A DNA stretch of 64,000 nt, from positions 63,129,448 to 63,193,447 of the forward strand of contig NC_086383.1 in the NCBI RefSeq assembly GCF_036588685.1. The letters are read 5' to 3'. Made by a program: the position numbers and the translations under genes. Of the stretch, positions 45,655 to 58,600 are shown piece after piece. The notes beneath the pieces are model-generated. The model was not told where the DNA came from, made no database searches, and saw only the letters and a program-made list of their open reading frames with translations. Positions within the stretch are counted from its first letter, which is position 1. Each line of letters starts with the position of its first letter. The stretch is from Mytilus trossulus. Taxonomy: Eukaryota; Mollusca; Bivalvia; Mytilida; Mytilidae.

Positions 45655-47675
45655 ATATGTCAATGCCAGAGACAGTAACAAATCAATGAAACATGTCAAA
45701 ATGGTCCTATATGTCAATGAGACAGTAACCAATCAAAGAAACATGTCAAAATGGTCCCATGTGTCATTAAGACAGTAAACAATCAATGAAACATGTCAAA
45801 ATGGTCCCATATGTCATTAAGACAGTAAACAATCAATGAAACATGTCAAAATGGTCCCATATGTCATTAAGACAGTAAACAATCAATGAAACATGTCAAC
45901 ATGGTCCCATATGTCATGAGACAGTAACCAACCAAAGAAACATGTCAAAATGGTCCCATATGTCAATGCGACAGTAACCAATCAATGAAACATGTCAAAA
46001 TGGTCCCATATGTCAATTAGATAGTAACCAATCAATGAAACATGTCAACATGGTCCCATATGTCATGAGACAGTAACCAATCAATGAAACATGTCAACAT
46101 GGTCCCATATGTCATGAGACAGTAACCAACCAAAGAAACATGTCAAAATGGTCCCATATGTCAATGCGACAGTAACCAATCAATGAAACATGTCAAAATG
46201 GTCCCATATGTCAATTAGACAGTAATCAATCAATGAAATATGTCAAAATAGTCTCATATGTCAATCAGACAGTAATCAATCAATGAAACATGTCAAAATA
46301 GTCGCATATGTTATTGAGACAGTAACCCAATCAATGAAACATGTTAAAATGATCCCCTATGTTATTGAGACAGTAACCAATCAATGAACTATGTCAAAAT
46401 AGTCTCATATGTTATTGAGACAGTAACCCAATCAATGAAACATGTTAAAATGGTCCCCTATGTTATTGAGACAGTAACCAATCAATGAACTATGTCAAAA
46501 TGGTCCCATATGTCAATGAGACAGTAACCCAATCAATGAAACATGTTAAAATGGTCCCCTATGTTATTGAGACAGTAACCAATCAATGAACTATGTCAAA
46601 ATAGTCTCATATGTTATTGAGACAGTAACCCAATCAATGAAACATGTTAAAATGGTCCCCTATGTTATTGAGACAGTAACCAATCAATGAACTATGTCAA
46701 AATGGTCCCATATGTCAATGAGACAGTAACCCAATCAATGAAACATGTCAAAATGGTCTCCTATGTTATTGAGACAGTAACCCAATCAATGAAACATGTC
46801 GAAATGGTCCCCTATGTTATTGAGACAATAACCCAATCAATGAAACATGTCAAAATGGTCTCCTATGTTATTGAGACAGTAACCCAATCAATGAAACATG
46901 TTAAAATGGTTCCATATGTCAATGAGACAGTAACCAATCAATGAAACATGTCAAAATGGTCTCATATGTTATTGAGACAGTAACCCAATCAATGAAACAT
47001 GTTAAAATGGTTCCATATGTCAATGAGACAGTAACCAATCAATGAACTATGTCAAAATGGTCCCATATGTCAATGAGACAGTAACCCAATCAATGAAACA
47101 TGTCAAAATGGTCTCCTATGTTATTGAGACAGTAACCCAATCAATGAAACATGTCAAAATGGTCCCCTATGTTATTGAGACAGTAACCCAATCAATGAAA
47201 CATGTCAAAATAGTCTCCTATGTTATTGAGACAGTAACCCAATCAATGAAACATGTTAAAATGGTTCCATATGTCAATGAGACAGTAACCAATCAATGAA
47301 ACATGTCAAAATGGTCTCCTATGTTATTGAGACAGTAACCCAATCAATGAAACATGTTAAAATGGTTCCATATGTCAATGAGACAGTAACCAATCAATGA
47401 ACTATGTCAAAATGGTCCCATATGTCAATGAGACAGTAACCCAATCAATGAAACATGTCAAAATGGTCTCCTATGTTATTGAGACAGTAACCCAATCAAT
47501 GAAACATGTCAAAATGGTCCCCTATGTTATTGAGACAGTAACCCAATCAATGAAACATGTCAAAATAGTCTCCTATGTTATTGAGACAGTAACCCAATCA
47601 ATGAAACATGTCAAAATGGTCCCATATGTCAATGCGACAGTAACCAATCAATGAATCGTGTCAAAATGGTCTTCA
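45655..47675 (+). repeat. 50/51-bp satellite array with 355-bp higher-order repeat
   Basis: The unit contains caatcaatgaaacatgtcaa and gtcccatatgtcaatgagac. About 40 copies. In the right half (from about 46680) three nearly identical blocks start at 46687, 47042 and 47397, each 355 bp (seven units). The three 85-residue frames are translations of these blocks and not genes. Confidence 0.9.
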
Positions 47676-48139
47676 ACAACAGACAATATAACATGTTATA
47701 TAAATTTTCATATGACATGGAAGGAAAGACAAATTCAAAATAATTATTTCAATCTGAAAATAGAAACATTTATGTTTTCAGTTAGAACATATCTTATTGA
47801 TATATAATAATATACAGATATATAAACAATAAACAAAAAACAAAAAAAAATATATACAGATGAAGTATTATTAAGTGATAAATATATTGTACGTATATCA
47901 GACTGGACAGTAAAACAAAAGAATTTAGAAATCATATTTTGCTGCTTCTCCAAAATGAGGTAAATTAATACAACACATCAAAAAATGATACTATGAAATC
48001 TTGAGAAGTCTTTTTTTTTCCCTTTTTGTTGACAATATTGTGTGTTTTAGGAGGGGCTGACAGAACAATACTTATTTATGACTTGTATCCAGTGATTTAT
48101 TATTAGGTTATATATATTGCGATATATACATTTTCTTAT

Positions 48140-49030
48140 TAGTTCACCTGACCTAAAAGTCTATTGGGGTCATTTACTTTTACAAAATTCTCTTACACTA
48201 CTGGGCCAAATTTGACCAAACTTGGCCACAATCATCATTTGGGTATCTAGTTTAAAAAAAAAAGAAAGTCTGATGAACCACTCCTGCCAACCAACATGGC
48301 TGACATGGCTAAAATAGAACACAGGGGTAATATGCAAGTTTGGACTATTATCTTGAAAACTGATATGAATGGAGAAAATAATGAGATCTACATATTATTT
48401 ATTACTTCAAAACTGGCAGACAATTTCTTATCATGCTTATAGGAGTTTATGACGATGAATGATGAATTTTACAGATATTTTCATGTTTGCCTAATATCTG
48501 AAAAACTTTAATAGAGAGAAACTTTATATACCAAAAATGATCTGCAAAGTCTACATAGTCGAAATCGTCAGACGACTCCTTATTGGAATTAATGCCCCTT
48601 AATGACGATTTTTATCATTTTTGCATTTTTGCCTTAAATCTGAAAAAAACCCATATAATAGATAGAAAGTAAATTAATGTAAGTAAAAGTGTTCATCAGG
48701 ACAAGATGTACAAATAAGTGAAAAATCTTTAAATCTTCTGAGGACCTCTTATTGGAGTTATTGCCCTTTGATAATGATTTTTACCACTTTTTTTTGCCTT
48801 TTTGCCTTATATCTAAATAACTCAAATAGATATATAGAAACTTAAACAAGCAAAAATGATCAGCAACACTTGATGAACATATATATTAAGTAGCAGAAAT
48901 AATAAATTGTCCGTTTTTTGTCACAGCAACTCCTCTGACACCACAAAACATAATTTCATGAAACTTTGTAGATAATTAGGACATGATATGTAGATGTGCA
49001 TATCCTCTAGAATTTTTTTTCAGTTGACTT
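48140..49030 (+). mobile_element. AGCTCACC-hairpin family element, copy 4 (old)
   Basis: agttcacctgacctaaaagt, ccaaacttggccacaatcat and aacatggctgacatggctaa follow the family order. The left hairpin and the right end are degraded; the right boundary is uncertain. Confidence 0.6.
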
Positions 49031-50119
49031 TTGTAGGAGTTATTAGTCTTTAAAATTAGAAACTGGATGAGATTTTGTTTGCCCAGTGACAGTGTGGGGG
49101 CGTGGGGTATGTGAGCGTGCTCACAAATGTCCTTTAGTAAAAGAGTTATCGTATGAATGATGATGAAACAGTTATCCCCAGTCTTAAGAACAAATATATA
49201 AACAATTAAAAACTAATTGTTCAAAGAACAATTGATGGTCTTTCCACCAAAAAGTATCTATTTTGATATGAAAATATTAAAATTCAGTTGAAAATGTCAG
49301 TTCCTATGGCTTAATGATGTATAAATATGAATTTCAAGCAAAGGTCAAAATCTAGAACGTCCAATTAAGCTATGACCTTGACCTCGATTTTAAGGTCATA
49401 AACCAAGGATTCCATATCAAAAGACCCTATGTCTGTATTATGTATGGTTCATGAGTAATATCCGTTTACACATAATTCTAAATATAAAAGGGGCAAAAAC
49501 TCCCATTTATTGTCTACGCACCCTTCCAATCAAAATTTTTAAGTTACGACATTTCGCAACTAACAATTTAGTAAAAATAATTTGTCGAAATCTTAATGAA
49601 AAAGAGTGAAAATAAGCCAGAATAAAAATTTAGAATTTGACCTTTACCTAATTTTCAATTTTTTGGACCAAGGACCTCTAATCAAAAGATCCTAGGTCTC
49701 TAGCACTTATGGTTTACAAGATAGAAATGCATATCACTTATTACAAATGCATAAGGGGAATTAACTCTCATATGGAGCGTTCATATCGCTTCGGTGAAAT
49801 AGGACAAATCATGCGAAGGATATAACGAGCAATTTTGTAAAATAAATTTGTCATAATATTTTACGGTTGCAAAGGAGTTGCGCTAACAAGGAAAACAGTG
49901 TTTGGGGAGATAACTCCTACAAAGAAAAGTATTCGTTTACGCAGGGTAAATTTCAAAAGCGCATAAACTGTTCGATATCATATACCAAATATCTAAGCGA
50001 CATATTGCGAAACAAATGTTTATCGCAAGAACAAAATTAGGCGGAAGAAAAAAAAAAAAAAAAATAATCAGAAGAAAAACAATAGGTCTTTCCACAGAAA
50101 AGTGGAAAGACCTAATTAT

Positions 50120-50345
50120 AATAAGGTCTCCCAGCAGCCTTCAAAATTGCTCAAAACCCATACCATATTATAATATAAAAGTCTATAAAAAGTACTGATA
50201 TGATAAAATGTGAAACAATTCAAAAGAGAAAATCAACAGCCTATTACAACAATGAAAAAGGGGGGGGGGATACACCTACATGTACCAACAACAACCACTA
50301 CACTACAGGTTCCTCGACAGGCACATACTCAGATTGTAAACAGAT
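50120..50345 (+). repeat. Degenerate family A2 repeat
   Basis: ctcaaaacccataccatat, ttcaaaagagaaaatcaaca and accactacactacaggttcc keep the family order. It contains a G-run. Confidence 0.5.
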
Positions 50346-50578
50346 CAATTGTTTAATGTGATTGTCATCATGTCCTTGCTTATTTGTTGACAGTTTAGAG
50401 AGGCTTGAAATTAATAGATTTAATATTGTCTTAATGCTGGTAAATAAAACTTTTCAGATTTTTAGGTCTGCGGAAGTGCAATTGATGTTCTTGCGTTTGA
50501 TGGAAAAAATCACACCCTGTTCGTAGAATACAACATTTAGGTAAGTAATCCGATATACAAGTTTTTGAGTTTAGTTTT

Positions 50579-52455
50579 TAGCTCAGCTGGCCTATAAGGC
50601 CATGTGAGCTTTGGCCATCCCTTTGCTTTGGTCGTCTGTCCTTCTTCCAGTGTAAACTTTTTCAGAGATCTTTCCGGACCAAAAAGTGACCTAAATAAAA
50701 ATGAAAAGTATGTAAAAGATTTATCTGCAACGAAAATTTCAAACCAAATGGACAATCCTATTTTGAGTTATTGCCCCTGAAACATGTGAAATAATGATTG
50801 TTATTAAATTTTCTGTTTTTTGTTTTTGTTTATCTTGAAAATTTGTAAAGATAAAAGGAAATTTCAACTACAAAAATGGTCAGCAAGTTTAAATAAGTCA
50901 ACTGAACAAAATTGTAAACTGATCCCTTATAGGAGTAATTGCCCTTAGACATGTTGAAAGATGAAGAAACTATGATAGATACATGTAGATAGAAACCTTT
51001 AGTGGCAAGAATGTTCCACAAAGTAAGATCTCCATCAATGTTAACTTGACCGAAAATATATATAGGAGGTATTTTTCTTGAAAGATTATTTAGCAATTTT
51101 TTTTTTGGTTTTTGCAGACACTATGATCATGATATAGATACCAACAAACTTTACATGTTAAAGATGTTTACCAACATTAGATCTACAAATAAGACAACCT
51201 GATCATAATTGTCAATCCACCTTTATGAGTTTGGCTGTCCCTTTGGTATCGTTCGCCTCTCTTTTATAGTTATTGCCCTTTTTTGGCATTTCCTTGCCGT
51301 TATTTCCAAATTATAGGAGCTAGATTAAAACTGTAAACTAAAAATTATCAGCATGACAAGTATTCCTCCTGAAAATTTGTAAAAACTAACCACTTTGTTT
51401 TTGCCTCTGAAATATCTTTTTTTCCGAATTTTGCGCAGTTGGTGGCTGCTATCATAAAAAACTATAGGAGCTAGGTTAAAAGTATAAATTTCAAAAAGGT
51501 ACATCACAACAAAATGTATCTAACAGTAACTTAAAAATTGGAGAAAAATCTGTCATCTTGTTTTATAGAGTTATTGCCCCTGAAAAATCATTGTTTGAAG
51601 TGTTTTGCTGAATATGTAGGAGCTAGGTTAAAAGTGTAAATTACAAAAATGATCAGTTGACAAGATTTTATTATGTTGAAAAAATATGTCAACCTGTTTT
51701 TGAGTTATTGCCCCTGAAAGATACTTTTTTCCGTTTTTGCCTGTTATTTAAAAAAAAAAAAAGGAGCTAGCTATAGGTTAAAAGTGCAAACTATAATACT
51801 ATCAGCATGGCAAGATCTTTCAACTCAGATTTTCCAGTTTTGTGCCATCTGAAATATTGATTTTTTCAGGATCATCTGACCTTTACCTAATTTTCATGGT
51901 TCATTGGTCAATATAAAGTTTTAATGATGTGGTCTGTTTCTTGTAAACTACTACCAAAAGATCAACTTTATTTTGTGTATGGAAGCATTGTAAGGTGTAC
52001 ATGTCTGTCTGACAGGGATCATCTGACCTTTACCTAATTTTCATGGTTCTTTGGTCAATATAGAATTTAAATGATTTGGTCTGTTTCTTGTATACTACTA
52101 GCAAAAGATCAACTATATTTGGTGTATGAAATGATTGTAAGGTGTTCATGTATTTCTGGCTTTGTTTATCTAACCTTGACCTAATTTTGATTTGATCATA
52201 TTAGGTTTATGTGATACTTGTAGTAAAACTTCATATTTAAGAATATCAACATAAATGGTCAGTAAAGTAGGCGAGAAATTTCAGGGGATGCACTCATATT
52301 TGCAGTTTTGGCTGTTAACTAAGAACCTATAGGAATTAGGTTAAATATGTAAATTGCAAAAATTATCAGCAACACAAAGAGTAACCAGTATGCGCATATA
52401 AAAATCGTAGTTAGCAAATAAGCGATTATTTCAGCAGGTGAGCGACACAAAATAT
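50579..52455 (+). mobile_element. AGCTCACC-hairpin family element, copy 5
   Basis: Starts TAGCTCAGCTGGCC and contains many diverged ~200-bp units (aggagctaggttaaaagt; ttattgcccctgaaa). It ends aggtgagcgacac at about 52447 without the terminal hairpin. It lies just upstream of the ankyrin gene's first seen exon. Confidence 0.65.
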
Positions 52456-52623
52456 TCCAGAAAAGTTGACATAGTCTTTTAGATTCCATGTATTTGGATT
52501 AGATTCATATCTGAAAATATTAAGTCAGTAATTCACAAGTCCATAAGGATCATGTATTTTCAACTGACATTAACAATTATAACTCAATGACAACTACACA
52601 TAGTTTTTATTTTCTATTTTTAG

Positions 52624-52647
52624 GTTATAATGGAAAATTGGAATGAG
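52624..52647 (+). CDS. Micro-exon with the ankyrin gene start codon
   Basis: A good acceptor (ttttctatttttag) precedes 52624 and the donor GAGGTAAGA follows at 52648. The 24-nt exon holds GTTATA, then ATG GAA AAT TGG AAT GAG. Because it has an acceptor, at least one non-coding exon must lie upstream; it was not identified. Confidence 0.65.
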
Positions 52648-55600
52648 GTAAGATTTACTTTTTAAGTCCAATTGTCATGTGATCTTTTATTTCCATTTTC
52701 TTACCAAAAATACATGTATGTGATAATTTGTGTCTCCCAGACACCATAATATCTCAAGGGAAGTCCTACATTGACTTTGATATAATACAGTTACTTCCGA
52801 GTGGAGTGTGGAGGCATCACTTTATCTAGCTTTCTTGTTAGGTTACTGTCTCTTTATTTTACTATCAACATTTCTTTTTATTCAGTCTACATTATTATAT
52901 ATAATTTTATCATTAAGTAAGCATGGTGGTATTTCTACTATCTGATATAAAATTAGTAAGAAAATGATGAGAAAGTATCAAGGGGACATCTAAAGGTGTT
53001 AATGAATGACAAATACAACTACATGTCACCAATAATATTACAATGCATAATGAATGAACCGACTTTGATAAGTTTGACCCGACTTATCAAGTCATTTTCC
53101 GGTTTGCTGGTGAAACAAAGAAACACTTGTTTCTATAATGCAAAATACACAAATACTACCTTTTAAATCGATTTTCAGATTGTCATCATTTTGATGATAT
53201 TTATATTGTAAACTGTCAACTGCTCGGCACAATATGAAACCTCTGATCTCATTTGCTCTGCTCCAATAAAAAAAGCTTGATAGTATGACTTATTTGAGGT
53301 GAGGATACCCACTATTTATATAGTTATTTGCCATGCAGGAGAATAAATAATTATTGCTTTATTTAACAGCCCTTTCATTTATTTTTTATTACAATCAATA
53401 ACATGTAAAATCTATGTTTTACTTACAGAAACTTTATACAGCTGCTGGGACTGGAAATGTAAACGATGTGAAAAAATGCCTTGAGAATAAAGCAGACATT
53501 GATTATCAAGATGTAAGTAAAATAGTCTCATTAGGTACAGTAGTAACATCCAAATTAGTACTAGAGCAAATTAATTATGTACAGTAAAAAAACATACTTC
53601 TATCTAGATAATTGCAGAACATAGTAGATCTTACTTAAGCAATTTAAGTCACATAACTACATGTTACTTCAAAATACAGCAAATTGTAATAGAATAGAAT
53701 ACAATTACATGTTACTTCAAAATACAGCAAATTGTAATAGAATACAATACAATTACATGTTACTTTAAAATACAGCAAATTGTAATAGAATAAAATACAA
53801 TTACATGTTACTTCAAAATACAGCAAATTGTAATAGAATAAAATACAATTACATGTTACTTCAAAATACAGCAAATTGTAATAGAATACAATACAATTAC
53901 ATGTTACTTCAAAATACAGCAAATTGTAATAGAATAAAATACAATTACATGTTACTTCAAAATACAGCAAATTGTAATAGAATACAATACAATTACATGT
54001 TACTTCAAAATACAGCAAATTGTAATAGAATAAAATACAATTACATGTTACTTCAAAATACAGCAAATTGTAATAGAATACAATACAATTACATGTTACT
54101 TCAAAATGCAGCAAATTGTAATAGAATAAAATACAATTGCATGTTACTTCAAAACCTGTCAGTTGAACATAAACAGTATAAAACCCTTATAGAATAAAAT
54201 ACAATTACACGTTACTTCAAAACCTGTCAGTTGAACATAAACAGTATAAAACACGTACTTTAAATAACTTAAACACAACTTTAAGTCACTTCAAAACATG
54301 ACAGTAAGAATTTTAACAGAAAAAACACACAACTATAAGTCACTTCATAACACAAGAGCAAGAAGTTAAACAACAAAACAACTGTTAGTCACTTCCGAAC
54401 TTGATAGATAGAACATTAACCAAATAAAACACACAACTATAATTCACTTTAAAACATGACAGTAAGAACATAAGCAGAATAAAAGTCACTTCAAAACATG
54501 ACAGTAAGAACATGCATAAACAAAATAAAACACCCAACTATAAGATATTTCAAAAATAACAATGATTACACAACACTGAATATGAAACATTCCTGTAATC
54601 AAAGAACAACACTGAATGTGAAACATTCCTGTAATCAAGAGAACAACACTGAATGTGAAACATTCCTGTAATCAAAAGAACAACACTGAATGTGAAACAT
54701 TCCTGTAATCAAAAGAACAACACTGAATGTCAAACATTCCTGTAATCAAAGCACATGACTATGTCATACATGTAATCAAAGCACAACCCTGAATGCGTTA
54801 CATACATGTTATCAAAGCACATCTCTGAATGTGAAACATTCCTGTAATCAAAGCACATCACTGAATGTGACACATTGCTGTAATCAAAGCACATCACTGA
54901 ATGTGACACATTCCTGTAATCTAAACAACACTGAATGTGACACATTCCTGTAATCAAAGCACATCGCTGAATGTGACACAAACCTGTAATCAAAGCACAA
55001 CACTGAATGTGACACATTCCTGTAATCAAAGCACATCACTGAATGTGACACATTCCTGTAATCAAAGCACATCTCTGAATGTGAAACATTCCTGTAATCA
55101 AAGCACATCACTGAATGTGACACATTCCTGTAATCAAAGCACATCACTGAATGTGACACATTCCTGTAATCTAAACAACACTGAATGTGACACATTCCTG
55201 TAATCAAAGCACATCGCTGAATGTGACACAAACCTGTAATCAAAGCACAACACTGAATGTGACACATTCCTGTAATCAAAGCACATCACTGAATGTGACA
55301 CATTCCTGTAATCAAAGCACATCTCTGAATGTGAAACATTCCTGTAATCAAAGCACATCACTGAATGTGACACATTCCTGTAATCAAAGCACATCGCTGA
55401 ATGTGACACAAACCTGTAATCAAAGCACAACACTGAATGTGACACAAACCTGTAATCAAAGCACAACACTGAATGTGACACATTCCTGTAATCAAAGCAC
55501 ATCTCTGAATGTGAAACATTCCTGTAATCAAAGCACATCACTGAATGTGACACATTCCTGTAATCAAAGCACATCACTGAATGTGACACATTCCTGTAAT

Positions 55601-58600
55601 CTAAACAACACTGAATGTGACACATTCCTGTAATCAAAGCACTTCACTGAATGTGACACATTCCTGTAATCAAAGCACATCACTGAATGTGACACAAACC
55701 TGTAATCAAAGCACAACATGAATGTGACACAAACCTGTAATCAAAGCACAACACTGAATGGGAAGCATACCTGTAATCTAAACAACACTGAATTGGAAAC
55801 ATACATGTAACCTAAACAACACTGAATGTGACACAAACCTGTAATCAAAGCACATCACTGAATGTGACACATTCCTGTAATCAAAGCACATCACTGAATG
55901 TGACACATTCCTGTAATCAAAGCACATCACTGAATGTGACACATTCCTGTAATCTAAACAACACTGAATGTGACACATTCCTGTAATCAAAGCACTTCAC
56001 TGAATGTGACACATTCCTGTAATCAAAGCACATCACTGAATGTGACACAAACCTGTAATCAAAGCACAACATGAATGTGACACAAACCTGTAATCAAAGC
56101 ACATCTCTGAATGTGACACAAACCTGTAATCAAAGCACATCACTGAATGTGACACAAACCTGTAATCAAAGCACAACATGAATGTGACACAAACCTGTAA
56201 TCAAAGCACAACACTGAATGGGAAGCATACCTGTAATCTAAACAACACTGAATTGGAAACATACATGTAACCTAAACAATACTGAATGTGACACAAACCT
56301 GTAATCAAAGCACATCACTGAATGTGAAACAAACCTGTAATCAAAGCATATCACTGAATGTGAAGGATTCCTGTAATCTAAACAACACTGAATTGGAAAC
56401 ATACATGTAACCTAAACAATACTGAATGTGACACAAACCTGTAATCAAAGCACATCACTGAATTTGAAACAAACCTGTAATCAAAGCATATCACTGAATG
56501 TGAAGGATTCCTGTAATCAAAGCACATCACTGAAGGTGAATTTAATTGAGAATGGAAATGGGGAATGTGTCAAAAAGACAACAACCCGACCAAATAAAAA
56601 ACAACAGCAGAAGGTCACCAACAGGTCTTCAATGTAGCGAAAAAATTCCCGCACCCGGAGGCGTCCTTCAGCTGGCCCCTAAACAAATATATACCAGTCC
56701 AGTGATAATGAACGCCATACTAATTTCCAAATTGTACACAAGAAACTAAAATTAAAATAATACAAGACTAACAAAGGCCAGAGGCTCCTGACTTGGGACA
56801 GGCGCAAAAATGCGGCGGGGTTAAACATGTTTGTGAGATCTCAACCCTCCCCCTATACCTCTAACCAATGTAGAAAAGTAAACTTGTAATCAGAGCACAT
56901 CACTGAATGTGAAGCATACATGTAATCAAAGCACAACACTGAATGTGTGAAACATACATGTAATCAAAGCACATCACTGGATGTGACACATTCCTGCAAT
57001 CAAAGCACATCACTGAATGTGAAGCATACCTGAAATCAAAGCACAATACTGAATGGGAAGCATACCAGTAATCTAAACAACACTGAATGTGAAGCATACA
57101 TGTAATCTAAACAACACTGAATGTGAAACAAACTTTTAATCAAAGCACAACACTTAATGTGAAACATACCTGTAATCAAAGCACAACACTAAATGTAAAA
57201 CATACCTGTTGTCAAAGCACATCACTGAATGTGAAGTATACATGTAATCAAAGCACAACACTAAATGTGAAACATATATGTAATCAAAGTACAACGGTGT
57301 AAACTAGTTACTACTTTCCAACATTAATAAAAACAACACTCAAAATAAGTTTGACTTTCTTGAAATTGTTATTATTTTTATAATTTATTTATATATAAGT
57401 GGGTATAAGTAATGTCTAAATATAGGATATTACAACAAACCATACCAACCACAAATACCTGACTGCTCCGAGTAAATAGACAAACCACACCAACCACAAA
57501 TACTTGACTACTCCGAGTAAATAGACAAACCACACCAACCACAAATACCTGACTACTCCGAGTAAATAGACAAACCACACCAACTACAAATACCTGACTA
57601 CTCCAAGTAAATAGACAAACCACACCAACTACAAATACCTGACTCCTCCGAGTAAATAGACAAACCACACCAACCACAAATACCTGACTGCTCCGAGTAA
57701 ATAGACAAACCACACCAACCACAAACACCTGACTACTCGGAGTAAACAAACAGTCAGGGGTACTACTTGTACAAGTGTATTTTATTTACTTGAAGAAGTA
57801 AAAAAAAATATGCACATATAAGTAAATTTGTAGGATACTTATACAAGTGAATTTTATTTACTTGTATAGGTAAAAAAAAATATTGGCTGAGTTATGTCCC
57901 TTCCGCATTCAGATTTTTTTTACTTGTATAGGTAAAAAAATCATTGTTTCTTCTTTTATTGAATTCTGAAGATTTCTTTGCTCTAATAGAATTTTAAATT
58001 GTGTACCCTTTGCAGATGTCTTTACTAATCATTCAAGTGTAATTTCATGGACAATGAAAGTCTCATTTGTCTGTTATCTTCTTAACACTGCTCATTTACA
58101 AGCCCCAAAGGAGCAATTTTTGATTGCCTTGCGCAAATATACAAGATCTTTGCTCAATCAGTTTCTTTGATGATTTAAAGAGATGAAACATTGAACTTTA
58201 ATGAAAAAATTTGAGCAAACCTGGGAAAAATCATTAAAGGCATGATTTTGCATCTCAAAACTTAAGGATTTTTGTGGGATTGTAAGAAAAATTTACTTGT
58301 ACAAGTAAATTTTTCAGAAAATTAAAGGGAGATTATTCAAACATTATTTATTTACTTATATGTGTATATTTTTTTTCACTTCTTCAAGTAAATGAAATAC
58401 ACTTGTACAAGTAGTACCCCTGACTGACAAACAAACCACACCAACCACAAATACCTGACTACTTCCAGTAAATAGACAAACCACACCAACCACAAATACC
58501 TGACTACTTCCAGTAAATAGACAAACCACACCAACCACAAACACCTGACTACTCCGAGTAAATAGACAAACCACACCAACCACAAATACCTGACTACTTC

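Noticed and set aside
46687..47654. Three 85-codon frames in a row
   Set aside because: Identical because of the 355-bp higher-order satellite repeat.
53644..55637. Long open frames on both strands (up to 167 codons) such as repeats of YFEVTCNC and NQSTSLNVTHSC
   Set aside because: They are translations of 48- and 36-bp satellites whose unit length is a multiple of three; no start context, splice support or non-repetitive sequence.
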